Origin: Ramlibacter alkalitolerans
GTDB lineage: Bacteria > Pseudomonadota > Gammaproteobacteria > Burkholderiales > Burkholderiaceae_C
Direction: 5' to 3'
NCBI RefSeq assembly: GCF_016722765.1
Contig: NZ_JAEQND010000011.1
Span: forward strand, 151,001-215,000
DNA: 64,000 bases
A program made the position numbers and the translations under genes. A model generated the notes under the pieces. The model made no database searches, had not been told where the DNA came from, and was given only the letters and a program-made list of their open reading frames with translations. Of the stretch, positions 24,637 to 37,061 are shown piece by piece. Position 1 is the stretch's first letter; each line of letters begins with the position of its first letter.

Positions 24637-25584
24637 TCAGGCGGCGAGGATCAGCTTTTCCAGCTTCGCCGCGTCGGCGGCGAAGGTGCGGATGCCTTCG
24701 GCCAGCTTGTCGCCGGCCATGGCGTCCTCGTTGAGCGCCCAGCGGAAGGACCTCTCGTCGTACTGCACGCGCTCGATGTCGGCCGCCTTCGCCTGCGCGG
24801 GATCGAGCGCCCGCTGCACCGGCGCCTCGGAGCCGGCGAGCTGCGCGAGCAGCTCGGGGCTGATGGTCAGCAGGTCGCATCCGGCCAGCGCGAGGATCTG
24901 GCCCACGTTGCGGAAGCTCGCGCCCATCACCTCGGTGGGAATGCCGAAATGCTTGTAGTACGTCCAGATCTGGCGCACCGACTGCACGCCCGGATCGTTG
25001 GCGCCCGCGCGCGCCGCCTCGTCCCAGGCCGCGCCGGCGCTCTTCTTGTACCAGTCGTAGATGCGGCCCACGAAGGGCGAGATCAGCTTGACCTTTGCCT
25101 GCCCGCAGGCCACGGCCTGGCAGAAGGAGAACAGCAGGGTCAGGTTGCACTGGATGCCCTTCTCCTGCAGCCGGGCCGCCGCCTGGATGCCCTCCCAGGT
25201 GGAGGCCACCTTGATCAGGACCCGCTCGGCCGGCACGCCTTCGGCGCGGTACAGGGCCATGATGCGCTCGCCGCGGGCCACCGTGGCCGCGGTGTCGAAG
25301 CTCAGGCGGACATCGAGCTCGGTGGAGACGCGGCCGGGGACGTGCTGCAGGATCTCGGCGCCGAAGCGCACCAGCAGGCGGTCCACGATCTCGTCGACGT
25401 GCTGCTTGCCGTGCTGGGCCACCGTCTCGTGCAGCAGGTGCGCATAGTCGGCCTTCTGCACCGCCTTGAGGATCAGCGAGGGATTGGTCGTCGCGTCCCG
25501 CGGCTGGTATTGCGCGAGCTGGCGGAAGTCGCCGGTGTCGGCCACCACCGTGGTGTACTGCTTGAGGGCATCCAGTTGGTTCAT
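24637..25584 (-). CDS. tal: Transaldolase, TalA/B class (315 aa)
   Basis: Transaldolase transfers a three-carbon unit between sedoheptulose 7-phosphate and glyceraldehyde 3-phosphate in the non-oxidative pentose phosphate pathway. The N-terminal signature ([12 protein letters not shown]), the Schiff-base lysine K125 in [13 protein letters not shown], and [15 protein letters not shown] are seen. Length matches the classic 315-aa subclass. It lies 23 bp after the ABC ATPase and immediately before pgi, so it is cotranscribed with a transporter operon. Confidence 0.96.
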   Translation of the reverse strand: MNQLDALKQYTTVVADTGDFRQLAQYQPRDATTNPSLILKAVQKADYAHLLHETVAQHGKQHVDEIVDRLLVRFGAEILQHVPGRVSTELDVRLSFDTAATVARGERIMALYRAEGVPAERVLIKVASTWEGIQAAARLQEKGIQCNLTLLFSFCQAVACGQAKVKLISPFVGRIYDWYKKSAGAAWDEAARAGANDPGVQSVRQIWTYYKHFGIPTEVMGASFRNVGQILALAGCDLLTISPELLAQLAGSEAPVQRALDPAQAKAADIERVQYDERSFRWALNEDAMAGDKLAEGIRTFAADAAKLEKLILAA

Positions 25585-25607
25585 GCCCCGATTATCCGGC
25601 GCGGCGG

Positions 25608-26650
<1,043 letters not shown>

Positions 26651-26654
<4 letters not shown>

Positions 26655-28873
26655 GCAGATGCTCCCGCCATCGCCTGTGCCGCAACCGGCGAGCGCCGGC
26701 CCAGGCGGCGCTCGCCGACCAGCCGCTGGATCGCCGCGATGGCCACGCTCATCATCGCGATCAGCACCGTGCAGTACGCCAGCGCCACGCCGTAGTCGCC
26801 GTTGCCCACCCGCCCGATGATGTAGGTGGTGGCGAGTTCGTTTTCCGCGGTGACCAGGAAGATCACCGCGGACACCGTGGTGATGGCACGGACGAAGCTG
26901 TAGACGAGCGCCGCCACCAGGGCCGGCTTGAGCAGCGGCAGCACCACGTGGCGCAGCGTCTGCAGCGTGGAGGCACGCAGCATCAGCGAGGCTTCGTCGA
27001 GCGACTTGTCGACCTGGTGCAAGGCCGCCGTGCCGGCCTGCACGCCGACCGGCAGGTTCCGGAACACGAAGCACAGCACGATGATCAGGCCGGTGCCGGT
27101 CAGCTCGATCGGAGGGACGTTGAAGGCGAGGATGTAGCTCACGCCCAGCACCGTGCCCGGAATCGCGAAGGCCAGCAAGGCGGAGAACTCGAACATCCGC
27201 TGGCCGCGAAAGCGCGTGCGCGCCAGCAGCCAGGCGATCAGCAGGCCCAGTGCCGCCGTCAAGGGCGCGGACAGCGCGGCCAGTTTCATCGTGGTGAGGA
27301 ACGAGTTCCAGGCGGTGCCCGCCCACACCACGCCGAAGGCGCCCCACTCGAGCGCGAAGGCGGTGCGGAAATGCGCGAGGGTCAAGGTGTAGTCGCGGCC
27401 CCAGGTGCGCACGAAGCCGCCGGCGAAGGCGAACAGGTACACCACCAGCGTGAACGCGACCCAGGGCAGCGCGACGCCGTGCACCAGCCGGCGCACGTGG
27501 GGCGGCAAGGGCATCGCCAGCCCGCCGTCGCCCTTGCCGGCCAGCGTGGCATAGCTGCGTCGCCCGATCGCCCAGCGTTGCAGCACGAAGGCGCCCAGCG
27601 CGAACAGCGTCAACAGCCAGGCGAGCGCGGCGGCGCGGCCCTGGTCGTACTGCGCGCCCACGATGGCGAAGAAGATCTCGGTGGACAGCACCGAGAACTG
27701 GCCGCCCACCACGACCGGGTTGCCGAAATCGGCCATGCTCTCGATGAAGCCGACCAGGAAGGCGCTGGCGATGCCGGGGCGCAGCAGCGGCAGGGTGATG
27801 GTGCGGAAGGTCTGGCGCGCGTCGGCCCGCAGCGTCTGCGCCGCTTCCTCCAGGCTGGGCGAGACGCCTTGCACCACGCCGCGCAAGGTCATGAAGGCGA
27901 TCGGCGTGAAGGCGAAGGTCTGCGCGATCCACACGCCCAGCCAGCCGTAGAACCAGCGCGAAGGCTCCACGCCGAACGCCGCCTCCAGCCACTGGTTGAC
28001 GAGGCCGGCGCGGCCGAAGAGGAGGATCAGCCCGAGCCCCACGACGAAGGGCGGCGTGATGATCGGCAGCAGCGCCAGCACCTTGAGCGGACGCGCGAGC
28101 CGGCGCGATCCGCGCTCCGCCATCAGTGCCATGAGGGTGCCGAGCAGCGTGGTGCTGGCTGCCGTCATCAGGCCCAGGAACAGCGTGTTCCAGGCGACGC
28201 CGCAGCGCACGCCGCCGCCCAGGCACTGCAGGCCCCAGTTGCGCTCGCTCGCGATGCGGGCCGCGAAGGCGGCCAGGCCAGCGCGCCCGTCCTCATCGAC
28301 GAAGGCGCCGACCAGCGCCTTGAGGACCGGATAGACGATGAACAGCGCCAGCAGTGCGCCGCACGCGAGCACCGCGCCGGCGACGAACAGGTCGCCGCGG
28401 AACAGGCCGCGTCGCGCCAGGCCGAAGGCGCCGAGCACGAGCAGCGACAGCAGCGCGATCGCGGCGCCCCAGCCCATGCCGAACTGCTGCACGCCGAGGT
28501 CGCCGAAGAGGGCCTGCAGCGCCGCGAAGTTCCAGCCCCTGGCACCGATGGCGAAGCCCGCGGCCAGCAGCGCCAGCAGGCCGCCGAAACCGCCCGCCAG
28601 CAGCAGCTGGCCCTGCCTGCCATCCGGTGGCAGCAGGGCCGCCGCGGCGCACAGGATCAATCCGGCGAGCCCCGCCAGCAGCCAGGGGCGGCCGAACATC
28701 ACGGCTTGCAGCAGCCCATTTGCCGTGGCCTGCTCGCCCCAGGTGCGACCGAGCGCGAGCAGGCCGTTCGCGTCCTGCAATGCGTACCACGGCAACAGCA
28801 GGTAGGCGAGCAGGCCCGCGGCCACCCAGGCCCACAGCGGTGCGTTGGGCCCCTTCAGGATGGCGAGGCTCAC
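26651..28873 (-). CDS. afuB: Fused double-domain ABC permease, AfuB family (740 aa)
   Basis: Two BPD-transport permease domains are fused. The first has an EAA-like motif around [20 protein letters not shown] and the second around [20 protein letters not shown]. In front of them is an extra N-terminal membrane region of about 180 residues with four or five helices, which makes the protein much longer than FbpB (about 500 aa) and close to AfuB (about 690 aa). This length supports AfuB over ordinary ferric permeases. The GTG start is in a GTGA overlap with afuA. Confidence 0.88.
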
Positions 28874-29883
28874 CGCGGCAGCGCGTTCACTTCCTTTTCC
28901 CAGCGCGCGATCAGGCGCCGGCGCTCGGCGCTGGCGCCGTACTTCGCATAGTCGTACTCGATGAAGCGGATCTTGCGGAAGTCCGGCACGCGCGCGTCCA
29001 CCTTCGCGGCCTTGTTGCTCGGAAGCTGGAAGGACTTCGCCGCGGCGGCCAGTTCCTGCGCCGGCGGCGTCAGCGCCCACTCGTAGAACTTCTTCGCGGC
29101 CTCGAGGTTGCGCGCACCCTTGACGATGCTCATGGAGCCGATCTCGGCCCCCGTTCCGTCCGCCGGCGTGACCGTCTCGACCGGAAAGCCCTGCATCTTC
29201 TCGCCCGGGGCGTCGTGCACGAAGCTGATGGACAACGCCGTCTCGCCCCGCGCCACCGCCTTGATCGGGGCGGTGCCGGAACGCGTATAGGCGCCGATGT
29301 TGCGGTGCAGGGCCTTGAGGTACTCGAAGGCCTTGTCTTCGCCCATCAGCTGCACCAGCGTGGCGATCATCGTGTACGCGGTGCCGCTGGAGGCGGGATT
29401 GGCCACCTGCACCTCGCCCTTGTAGTCCGGCTTGAGCAGGTCGGCCCAGGTCCGGGGCACCGCCAGCTTCTTCTTCGCCAGCAGCTCGGGGTTGTAGCCG
29501 AAGCCCAGCGGCCCCGAGTAGATGCCCACCGTGCGCCAGTTCGACTGCTTCGCCTGTTGCTGCGCCCACCCGTGCAGCTGCGGCAGCGAAGGCGACCTGT
29601 ATTCCAGCGTGAGGCCCTGCTCCGCTGCCTGCAGGTGCGGATCGCCGGTGCCGCCGAACCACACGTCGGTCTTCGGGTTCTCCTTTTCGGCGATGAGCTG
29701 CGCCAGCGCCTCGCCGGACCCCTTCATGGTCATGTTCACGCGCGTCCCGGTGCTGCGCGCGTAGACCGTGGAGATCATGTTGCACCACTCCGCCTGCACC
29801 GAGCAGATCACGTTGACCTGGCCCTGCGCCGCGGCAGTGCCGGCCGCGACTGCGAACACCAGGCCGAGACAGAACTTGCGCAT
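28870..29883 (-). CDS. afuA: Periplasmic substrate-binding protein, AfuA family (337 aa)
   Basis: This binding protein selects the substrate for AfuBC. A Sec signal peptide (LGLVFAVAAGTAAAQ) precedes the mature start QVNVICSVQAEWCNMISTVY. The motif TDVWFGGTGDPHLQAAEQGL is typical of the AfuA/FbpA-like family, but the tyrosine pair that binds ferric ion in FbpA is not evident. AfuA proteins of enteric pathogens bind glucose 6-phosphate, fructose 6-phosphate and sedoheptulose 7-phosphate; the adjacent tal, pgi and zwf use exactly these. The ATG at 29883 has AGGAGAA upstream. It opens the operon and faces zwf. Confidence 0.86.
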   Translation of the reverse strand: MRKFCLGLVFAVAAGTAAAQGQVNVICSVQAEWCNMISTVYARSTGTRVNMTMKGSGEALAQLIAEKENPKTDVWFGGTGDPHLQAAEQGLTLEYRSPSLPQLHGWAQQQAKQSNWRTVGIYSGPLGFGYNPELLAKKKLAVPRTWADLLKPDYKGEVQVANPASSGTAYTMIATLVQLMGEDKAFEYLKALHRNIGAYTRSGTAPIKAVARGETALSISFVHDAPGEKMQGFPVETVTPADGTGAEIGSMSIVKGARNLEAAKKFYEWALTPPAQELAAAAKSFQLPSNKAAKVDARVPDFRKIRFIEYDYAKYGASAERRRLIARWEKEVNALPR

Positions 29884-29895
29884 TGCGTTCTCCTG

Positions 29896-29910
29896 CGTAA
29901 CGAAATTACG
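29896..29910. promoter_or_regulatory. HexR-like operator 1 (afuA side)
   Basis: The sequence CGTAACGAAATTACG is a near-perfect palindrome with half sites GTAA and TTAC around five bases, matching the core of the proteobacterial HexR box (TGTAxTxxxAxTACA). It sits 13 bp before the afuA start, in the divergent region opposite zwf and hexR. A HexR repressor is encoded next door, which supports the call. Confidence 0.6.
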
Positions 29911-29964
29911 ACTGCATTTGCCGAGCGATCGGCTGCCGGCGTGACCCATGCATCCCCCAGGGGA

Positions 29965-29979
29965 TGAAACGAAGTTACA
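29965..29979. promoter_or_regulatory. HexR-like operator 2 (zwf side)
   Basis: The sequence TGAAACGAAGTTACA keeps one full HexR half site (GTTACA) and a degenerate second one (TGAAAC). It lies 30 bp before the zwf start and 69 bp centre-to-centre from operator 1, so one repressor could control both directions. The match is weaker than operator 1. Confidence 0.5.
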
Positions 29980-30008
29980 GTACCCCGACCCTCACGAACA
30001 ACAAGGAC

Positions 30009-31466
30009 ATGAGCTTCGACCTCGTTCTCTTCGGCGGTACCGGCGACCTCGCATGGCGCAAGCTGATGCCTGCGTTGTTCCAGGCCTTCCGCCACGGCAC
30101 GCTCCCCGAGGGTGGCCGCATTATCGGCATAGCGCGCGACGACCTGAGCGATGCCCAGTACCGCGACCTCATTCGCTCGCGCTTCGACGGCGTCGACCTG
30201 GCGAAGCGGCCGAGCCCGGAGGAATTCGAACGCTTCGCCGGACTGCTGCACTTCCTTCGCCTCGACCTGTCGCGGCCGGAGGACTACGGCCGCCTCGCGC
30301 AGATGCTGCGCGAGCGCCACGCCGACGTCGTGGTGATGTACCTCGCGACCGCGCCCGACCTGTTCTCGCAGGTGGTGCAGCAGCTCGCCGCCGCCGGCCT
30401 GAACGGCGCGAACACGCGGCTGGTGCTGGAAAAGCCCCTGGGCCACGACCTCGCCTCCAACCGCGCGATCAACGAGACCGTGCGCAGCGTGCTGAGCGAA
30501 CGCCAGATCTTCCGCATCGACCACTACCTCGGCAAGCCCGCGGTGCAGAACCTGTTCGCGATGCGCTTCGGCAATGCGCTGTTCGAGCCCGTGTGGCGGC
30601 GCGAACACATCTCCCACATCCAGATCACGATCGCCGAGGACCTGGGGGTGGAAAAGCGAGGCGCCTTCTACGACAAGACGGGCGCGCTGCGCGACATGGT
30701 GCAGAACCACGCCTTGCAGCTGCTGTGCGCGCTGGCGATGGAGCCGCCGATCAACGCCCACGCCGATGCGATCCGCGACGAGAAGCTCAAGGTGCTGCGC
30801 TCGCTCAAGCCGTGGACCGCCGAGGCGCTGGACCAGCACGTGGTGCGCGGGCAGTACGCGGCCGGCAACGTCAACGGCCAGCCGGTGAAGGGCTACCGCG
30901 AGGAGCCCGGCGTGGACCCGGAAAGCCGCACCGAAACCTTCGTCGCGCTGCGCACCGAGATCGCGAGCTGGCGCTGGGCCGGCGTGCCCTTCTACATCCG
31001 CACCGGCAAGCGGCTGGGTTCGCGCGAGGCGCACATCGTCGTCAACTTCCGCGAGACGCCGCACGCGATCTTCAGCGCGCCCCCCGGCAGCACCAACCGG
31101 CTGATCATCCACCTGCAGCCGCGCGACGGCCTGGAGCTGCACCTGCTGGCCCAGGGCAGCCAGGAGAACCGCCGCAACGGCCAGGTCCTGGCCCCGGTTC
31201 ACCTCGACCTCGACTTCGACAAGCGCTTCGGCTCCGAGCGCGTCGGCGCCTACGAGCGGCTGCTGCTGGACGTGATCGCCGGCCGCCTGAACCTGTTCGT
31301 GCGCAGCGACGAACAGGAAGCCGCGTGGCGCTGGGTGGAGCCTGTCCTGGAGCGCTGGCGCGGCGAGGAGCGCGGGCCGCGGCCGTACAACGCCGGCACC
31401 ATGGGGCCGAGCGCCGCCAGCGCCATGATCGCGCGCGACGGCTTCTGCTGGAGCGAGGAATGCTAG
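30009..31466 (+). CDS. zwf: Glucose-6-phosphate 1-dehydrogenase (485 aa)
   Basis: Zwf oxidises glucose 6-phosphate to 6-phosphogluconolactone and feeds the Entner-Doudoroff or pentose phosphate pathway. The Rossmann loop is FGGTGDLAWRKLMPAL, and the active site motif RIDHYLGK is intact, followed by VQNLFAMRFGN. Length is typical. ATG 30009 (MSFDLVLFGG) is preferred since an AAGGA lies just upstream and the longer version adds a non-conserved 15 aa. It is followed by hexR after 22 bp. Confidence 0.95.
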   Translation: MSFDLVLFGGTGDLAWRKLMPALFQAFRHGTLPEGGRIIGIARDDLSDAQYRDLIRSRFDGVDLAKRPSPEEFERFAGLLHFLRLDLSRPEDYGRLAQMLRERHADVVVMYLATAPDLFSQVVQQLAAAGLNGANTRLVLEKPLGHDLASNRAINETVRSVLSERQIFRIDHYLGKPAVQNLFAMRFGNALFEPVWRREHISHIQITIAEDLGVEKRGAFYDKTGALRDMVQNHALQLLCALAMEPPINAHADAIRDEKLKVLRSLKPWTAEALDQHVVRGQYAAGNVNGQPVKGYREEPGVDPESRTETFVALRTEIASWRWAGVPFYIRTGKRLGSREAHIVVNFRETPHAIFSAPPGSTNRLIIHLQPRDGLELHLLAQGSQENRRNGQVLAPVHLDLDFDKRFGSERVGAYERLLLDVIAGRLNLFVRSDEQEAAWRWVEPVLERWRGEERGPRPYNAGTMGPSAASAMIARDGFCWSEEC

Positions 31467-31488
31467 GCCCCCGCCCGGCGAGGCCGGC

Positions 31489-32337
31489 GTGCTAGACCGC
31501 ATCCGCGCCTCGCTGCCGTCGCTCGCCCCCGCCGAACAGCGCGTCGCGCGCCTGGTGCTGGTCGACCCGCGCGCCTTCGCCACGCTGCCGGTGAGCCAGC
31601 TGGCCGAGCGGGCCCACGTGAGCAAGCCCACGGTGGTGCGCTTTTGCCGCAGCATGGGCTATGACGGCCTGTCGGACTTCAAGCTGAAGCTGGCCGGCAG
31701 CGTGAGCGAGGGCGTGCCCTTCATCCACCGCAGCGTGGACCCGGACGACAGGACCGGCGACGTGCTGGTCAAGGTGATCGACAACACCGTCGCGGCCTTC
31801 CTGAAGTACCGCAACGATGCCTCCACCTTCGCGATCGAGAAGGCGTCGGAGGCGCTGGCGGCGACGCACGGCACGCGCGGCCGCATCGAGTTCTACGGCG
31901 TGGGCAACTCCGGCGTGGTGGCGCTCGACGCGCAGCACAAGTTCTTCCGCCTGGGCGTGAACACGATCTCCTACAGCGACGGCCACATGCAGGTGATGAG
32001 CGCGACGCTGCTGGGCCCGGGCGACTGCGTGGTCGTGATCTCGAACTCCGGCCGCACGCGCGACCTGATGGACGCGTGCGACATCGCGCGGCGCAACGGC
32101 GCCACCACGATCGTGATCACCGCGACGGGCTCGCCGCTCGCGGCCGCGGGGCAGATCCACCTCTCGGCCGACCATCCGGAAGGCTACGACCGCTACAGCC
32201 CGATGGTGTCGCGCCTGCTGCACCTGATGATCATCGACGTGCTGGCGACCACGGTGGCGCTGCGCATCGGCGGCGGACGGCTGCAGCCGCTGCTGCGGGA
32301 GATGAAGAACAACCTGCGGACGAAGCGGTACGCGTGA
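31489..32337 (+). CDS. hexR: HexR-type transcriptional regulator, RpiR family (282 aa)
   Basis: HexR represses central sugar genes and is released by 2-keto-3-deoxy-6-phosphogluconate. The N-terminal HTH is visible (VSQLAERAHVSKPTVVRFCR), and a C-terminal SIS sugar-phosphate domain has YGVGNSG and ISNSGRTRDLMDAC. The start is GTG with GGCG-type weak upstream bases. Position directly after zwf and the two operators before zwf make HexR much more likely than another RpiR protein. Confidence 0.9.
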   Translation: MLDRIRASLPSLAPAEQRVARLVLVDPRAFATLPVSQLAERAHVSKPTVVRFCRSMGYDGLSDFKLKLAGSVSEGVPFIHRSVDPDDRTGDVLVKVIDNTVAAFLKYRNDASTFAIEKASEALAATHGTRGRIEFYGVGNSGVVALDAQHKFFRLGVNTISYSDGHMQVMSATLLGPGDCVVVISNSGRTRDLMDACDIARRNGATTIVITATGSPLAAAGQIHLSADHPEGYDRYSPMVSRLLHLMIIDVLATTVALRIGGGRLQPLLREMKNNLRTKRYA

Positions 32338-32339
32338 GC

Positions 32340-32442
32340 AGCGCTGGGGTTCGCGCGCTGCGCGGCTCACCGCCAGCCTACGCATGGTTGGCCGCGTTCT
32401 CGTAGGCTGGTGGTGAGCGCCGAAGGCCGCGAACCCCAGCGC

Positions 32443-32443
<1 letters not shown>
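32340..32443. repeat. 104-bp imperfect palindrome between hexR and dppF
   Basis: The outer arms AGCGCTGGGGTTCGCG (32340-32355) and its exact complement (32428-32443) enclose inner arms GCCTACG... and ...CGTAGGC with the shared text CTCACC/CCAGCCTACG. The hairpin spans nearly the whole gap between two converging genes and touches the dppF stop. It can form the same structure on both strands, so it may stop transcription from either side. It looks like a dispersed palindromic element, but copies elsewhere cannot be checked here. Confidence 0.65.
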
Positions 32444-33521
<1,078 letters not shown>

Positions 33522-33525
<4 letters not shown>

Positions 33526-34499
33526 CCCGGCATCTCCGCGTTGGCGTCGTGCAGCCAGCAGGCGGCGCGGGTCGCACCGGCAGCGAGCAGTTCCGGGCGC
33601 TCGCGCGTGCAGCGCTCGAAGACGCGCGGACAGCGCGGGTTGTAGGCGCAGCCGGGCGGAATGGCCGTCAGCCGCGGCATCGCGCCGTCGATCTGGTTCA
33701 GGCGCTCGCGGTCGCTCGTCATGTCGGGGATGGAGGCCATCAGCCCCATGGTGTAAGGGTGTGCGGGCTGGTGGATCACCTGGTGCACGGGGCCGATCTC
33801 CGCCAGCCGCCCGGCGTACATCACCGCGACGCGGTCGCAGGTCTCCGCGATCACGCCCATGTCGTGCGTGATCAGCATGACCGCCGCGCCATGCTCGCGG
33901 CAGATGCGCTTGAGCAGTTGGATGATCTGCGCCTGGATCGAGACGTCGAGCGCGGTGGTGGGCTCGTCGGCCACCACAAGGCGTGGTTCCGCGGCGAGCG
34001 CCAGCGCGATCACCACGCGCTGCCGCATGCCGCCGGAGAACTGGTGCGGATAGTGGTCGATGCGCTGCGCGGCCGCCGGGATGCCGGTCTCCTCCAGCAG
34101 CGCTATGGCGCGGCGGCGGGCCTCGGCGCCGTCCACGGGCAGGTGCGCCTGGATGGTTTCGGTGAGCTGGCGGCCGATGGTGTACAGCGGATTGAGCGAC
34201 GTCAGCGGGTCCTGGAAGATCGCGCCGATCTTGCGGCCGCGGATGTGGCGCATGCGCTCGAAGGGCAGGTTGTCGATGCGTTCGCCTTCCAGCAGCACCT
34301 CGCCCGACGCGATGCGCCCGGGCGGCTCCAGCAGCCCGATGATCGCCGCGCCCGTCAGCGACTTGCCGGCGCCTGACTCGCCGACGACGCCCAGGATCTC
34401 GCCCGGCGCGATGTCGAAGGAGACGTGGTCGAGTGCCCGCAGCGTGCCGCGCCGGCCGGGGAACTCCACTACGAGGTCGCGGACTTGCAGCAGGCTCAT
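33522..34499 (-). CDS. dppD: Dipeptide/oligopeptide ABC transporter ATPase, DppD type (325 aa)
   Basis: This is the first ATPase of the pair. Walker A is [10 protein letters not shown], signature [16 protein letters not shown], and Walker [14 protein letters not shown]. The C-terminus has the same [14 protein letters not shown] motif as DppF. The start ATG overlaps the dppC stop by 4 bp, and the stop overlaps dppF by 4 bp. Both ATPases have complete catalytic motifs, which suits the heterodimer of the family. Confidence 0.93.
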
Positions 34500-35407
34500 T
34501 GGAGTCGCGGATTGAGCGCGTCGCGCAGCCAGTCGCCCAGCAGGTTCACCGACAGCGCGATCAGGATCAGCATGATCGCGGGGAACACGGTGATCCACCA
34601 CTCGCCCGAGAACAGGTAGTTGTTGCCGATCTGGATCAGCGTGCCCAGCGAGGGCGAAGTGGGCGGCACGCCCACGCCCAGGAAGGACAGCGTCGCCTCC
34701 GTGATGATGGCGGTGGCGATGTGGATCGTCGCCAGCACCAGCACCGGGCCGGTGACGTTGGGCAGCACGTGGCGCAGCATGATGCGCACCGGCGCCACCC
34801 CGGTCACGCGTGCGGCCTGCACGTATTCCTTGTTGCGCTCCACCAGCGTGGAGCCGCGCACCGTGCGCGCGTACTGCACCCAGCCGGTCAGCGTGATCGC
34901 CACGATCAGCACGCCGAAGGCCACCGTGTTGGGCGCGTTCGGAAACAGCGCGCGGCCGACGCCGGCGATCAGCAGCGCGACGAGGATCGGCGGGAACGAC
35001 AGCATCACGTCGCACAGGCGCATCAGGAAGGCGTCGATCCAGCCGCCGCGAAAGCCGGCCAGCAAGCCCAGCGCCACGCCGATGATCATCGACAGCACGA
35101 CCGAGGCGAAGCCCACGACCAGCGAGATGCGCGCGCCGTAGATCAGCGCCGAGAGGATGTCGCGGCCCTGGTCGTCGGTGCCCAGCAGGTACCTGGCCGT
35201 GCCGTCGGCAAGCCACGCCGGCGGCTTGCGGGCATCGCCCAGTTCCAGGGTCGTGAGGTCGAAGGGGTTGTGCGGCGCCACCCAGCCGGCGAACAGCGCG
35301 CAGAACACGCACACGAACGCGATCGCCGCGGCGGCCACCGCCATCGGCGAACTGCGGAAGCTGTAGCCGACATCGCTGTCCAGCCAGCCGGCGAGCACCT
35401 GCCTCAT
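34496..35407 (-). CDS. dppC: Dipeptide ABC transporter permease, DppC type (303 aa)
   Basis: This is an inner-membrane permease with six helices. An N-terminal helix is followed by the OppC-like domain ([20 protein letters not shown]) and the EAA motif region [20 protein letters not shown]. The end [20 protein letters not shown] is typical. It follows the binding-protein gene after 28 bp and overlaps dppD by 4 bp. Confidence 0.93.
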   Translation of the reverse strand: MRQVLAGWLDSDVGYSFRSSPMAVAAAAIAFVCVFCALFAGWVAPHNPFDLTTLELGDARKPPAWLADGTARYLLGTDDQGRDILSALIYGARISLVVGFASVVLSMIIGVALGLLAGFRGGWIDAFLMRLCDVMLSFPPILVALLIAGVGRALFPNAPNTVAFGVLIVAITLTGWVQYARTVRGSTLVERNKEYVQAARVTGVAPVRIMLRHVLPNVTGPVLVLATIHIATAIITEATLSFLGVGVPPTSPSLGTLIQIGNNYLFSGEWWITVFPAIMLILIALSVNLLGDWLRDALNPRLQ

Positions 35408-35435
35408 CGCCCCTCCTCACCCACGCCGTGTGTCA

Positions 35436-37010
35436 TCAGGCGCCCGACTTCACCTTGATCCACTTGAACGACAGGTTGTTGTCCGGCCGCTGCACCACGT
35501 CCACCCGCTTGCTCACGCCCCAGGCCAGCGCCTGCTGGTGCAGCGGGATGTGGCCGATGTCGTCCTGGTGGATCTTGAAGGCCTCGTGGATCATGGCGTT
35601 GCGCTTGGCCTTGTCGGTCTCCTGCTGCACCTTGTGCGTGAGCTCGTCCACCTTCGGGTTGCAGTAGGCGCCCAGGTTGAACTGGCCCGCGCCCTTGTCG
35701 TCGACGCAGGACATGATCGCGTTCAGCGGATCGCCCGCGTCCACCGTGCTGGGCGTCCACCCGAGCAGGTAGAAGCTGGTGTCGCGCCGCAGGATCTTCG
35801 GGAAGTAGGTGCCCTTGGTCTCGGCCGCCAGGTTGATCTTGACGCCGATGCGCGAGAGGTTCGCGGCCACCGCCTGGCAGATGCGCGAGTCGTTGACGTA
35901 GCGGTCGTTCGGGCAGTTCATCGTGACCTCGAAGCCGTTCGGGTAGCCGGCCTCCGCCAGCAGCTTCTTCGCCGCGTCGGCGTCATAGGGCAGGCGCTTG
36001 TTCAGGTCCGGCTGGAAGCCGTTGATGCCGGGGCCCACCATCTCCGCGGTGGGATTGGAGGCGCCGCGCATCACCGTCTTCTTGATGCCCTCGATGTCGA
36101 TCGCCTGGTAGAAGGCCTGGCGCACCCGCTTGTCCTTGAACGGGTTCTTGCCCTTGACGCTGGAGTACAGCAGCTCGTCGCGCTTCTGGTCCATGCCGAG
36201 GAAGATCGTGCGCAGCTCCGGGCCGGTGAGCGCGCGCGCGTTGGCCGAGGCGTTGACGCGGTCCACGTCCTGCAGCGGCACCGGCTCCATCACGTCCACT
36301 TCGCCGGAGAGCAGCGCGGCCACGCGGGTGGCGTCGTTGCCGATCGGCGTGAAGATCACCTCCTGGACGTTGCCTTCGATCTTGCCCCAGTAGTTGCCGT
36401 TGCGAACGAACGTGGTGCGCACGCCCGGCTGGCGTTCGCGCAGCCGGTACGGGCCGGTGCCGTTGGCGCGGAACGAGGCCGCGTTCTCGATGCCCTTGCG
36501 GCGATCGACCGGGCGCGTCGCCTGGTTGTCCTCGCACCACTTCTTGCTCATGATCGCCACCCGCGACATCAGGTCCGGCAGGATGGGGAAGGGCTGCTTG
36601 GTCTCGATCTCCACCGTGTGGCTGTCGATCTTGCGCACCGCCTTGAAGTCGTTCGTGTAGGACTTCATGTCCGAGCCGTCGGCCTGCGTGCGTGCCAGCG
36701 AGAAGATCACGTCGTCGGCCGTGAACGGCGTGCCGTCGTGGAACTGCACGTTCTTGCGCAGCTCGAAGCGCCACACCGTCGGCGACATCTGCTTCCATGC
36801 GGTGGCGAGGCCCGGGATGATGCTCATGTCCTTGTCGCGCAGCACGAGCGAGTCGTACACGTTCGCCATCACGTCGAGCTGCAGCGACTCGTTGAGCGAG
36901 TGCGGATCCATGGACAGGGCGTCGCCCTGGTTGGCCACGCGCACCGTCTGCGCGCTCACGCCCAGCGCGGTGCACAGCAGCGTCGTGGCCAGGAAACTCT
37001 TGATTCGCAT
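35436..37010 (-). CDS. dppA: Dipeptide-type periplasmic binding protein, SBP family 5 (524 aa)
   Basis: This is the substrate-binding lipoprotein-free SBP of the importer. A Sec signal peptide (MRIKSFLATTLLCTALGVSA) is followed by VRVANQGDALSMDPHSLNES, the family 5 start. FHDGTPFTADDVIFSLARTQ is the SBP_bac_5 signature. A nearby M20 hydrolase suggests N-acyl amino acids, glutathione or peptides as substrates; the sequence alone does not say which. It has GGAGTCC before the ATG and lies 51 bp after the hydrolase gene. Confidence 0.92.
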   Translation of the reverse strand: MRIKSFLATTLLCTALGVSAQTVRVANQGDALSMDPHSLNESLQLDVMANVYDSLVLRDKDMSIIPGLATAWKQMSPTVWRFELRKNVQFHDGTPFTADDVIFSLARTQADGSDMKSYTNDFKAVRKIDSHTVEIETKQPFPILPDLMSRVAIMSKKWCEDNQATRPVDRRKGIENAASFRANGTGPYRLRERQPGVRTTFVRNGNYWGKIEGNVQEVIFTPIGNDATRVAALLSGEVDVMEPVPLQDVDRVNASANARALTGPELRTIFLGMDQKRDELLYSSVKGKNPFKDKRVRQAFYQAIDIEGIKKTVMRGASNPTAEMVGPGINGFQPDLNKRLPYDADAAKKLLAEAGYPNGFEVTMNCPNDRYVNDSRICQAVAANLSRIGVKINLAAETKGTYFPKILRRDTSFYLLGWTPSTVDAGDPLNAIMSCVDDKGAGQFNLGAYCNPKVDELTHKVQQETDKAKRNAMIHEAFKIHQDDIGHIPLHQQALAWGVSKRVDVVQRPDNNLSFKWIKVKSGA

Positions 37011-37061
37011 GGTGGACTCCTTTTCGGAATGGATGCCTTCGGATGAAACTGCCCGTGCCGC

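Noticed and set aside
28870..29883. Ferric iron uptake as the role of the Afu-like transporter
   Set aside because: Only the general family name supports it. No Fur box or other iron gene is near, the permease has AfuB length, and all linked genes act on sugar phosphates.
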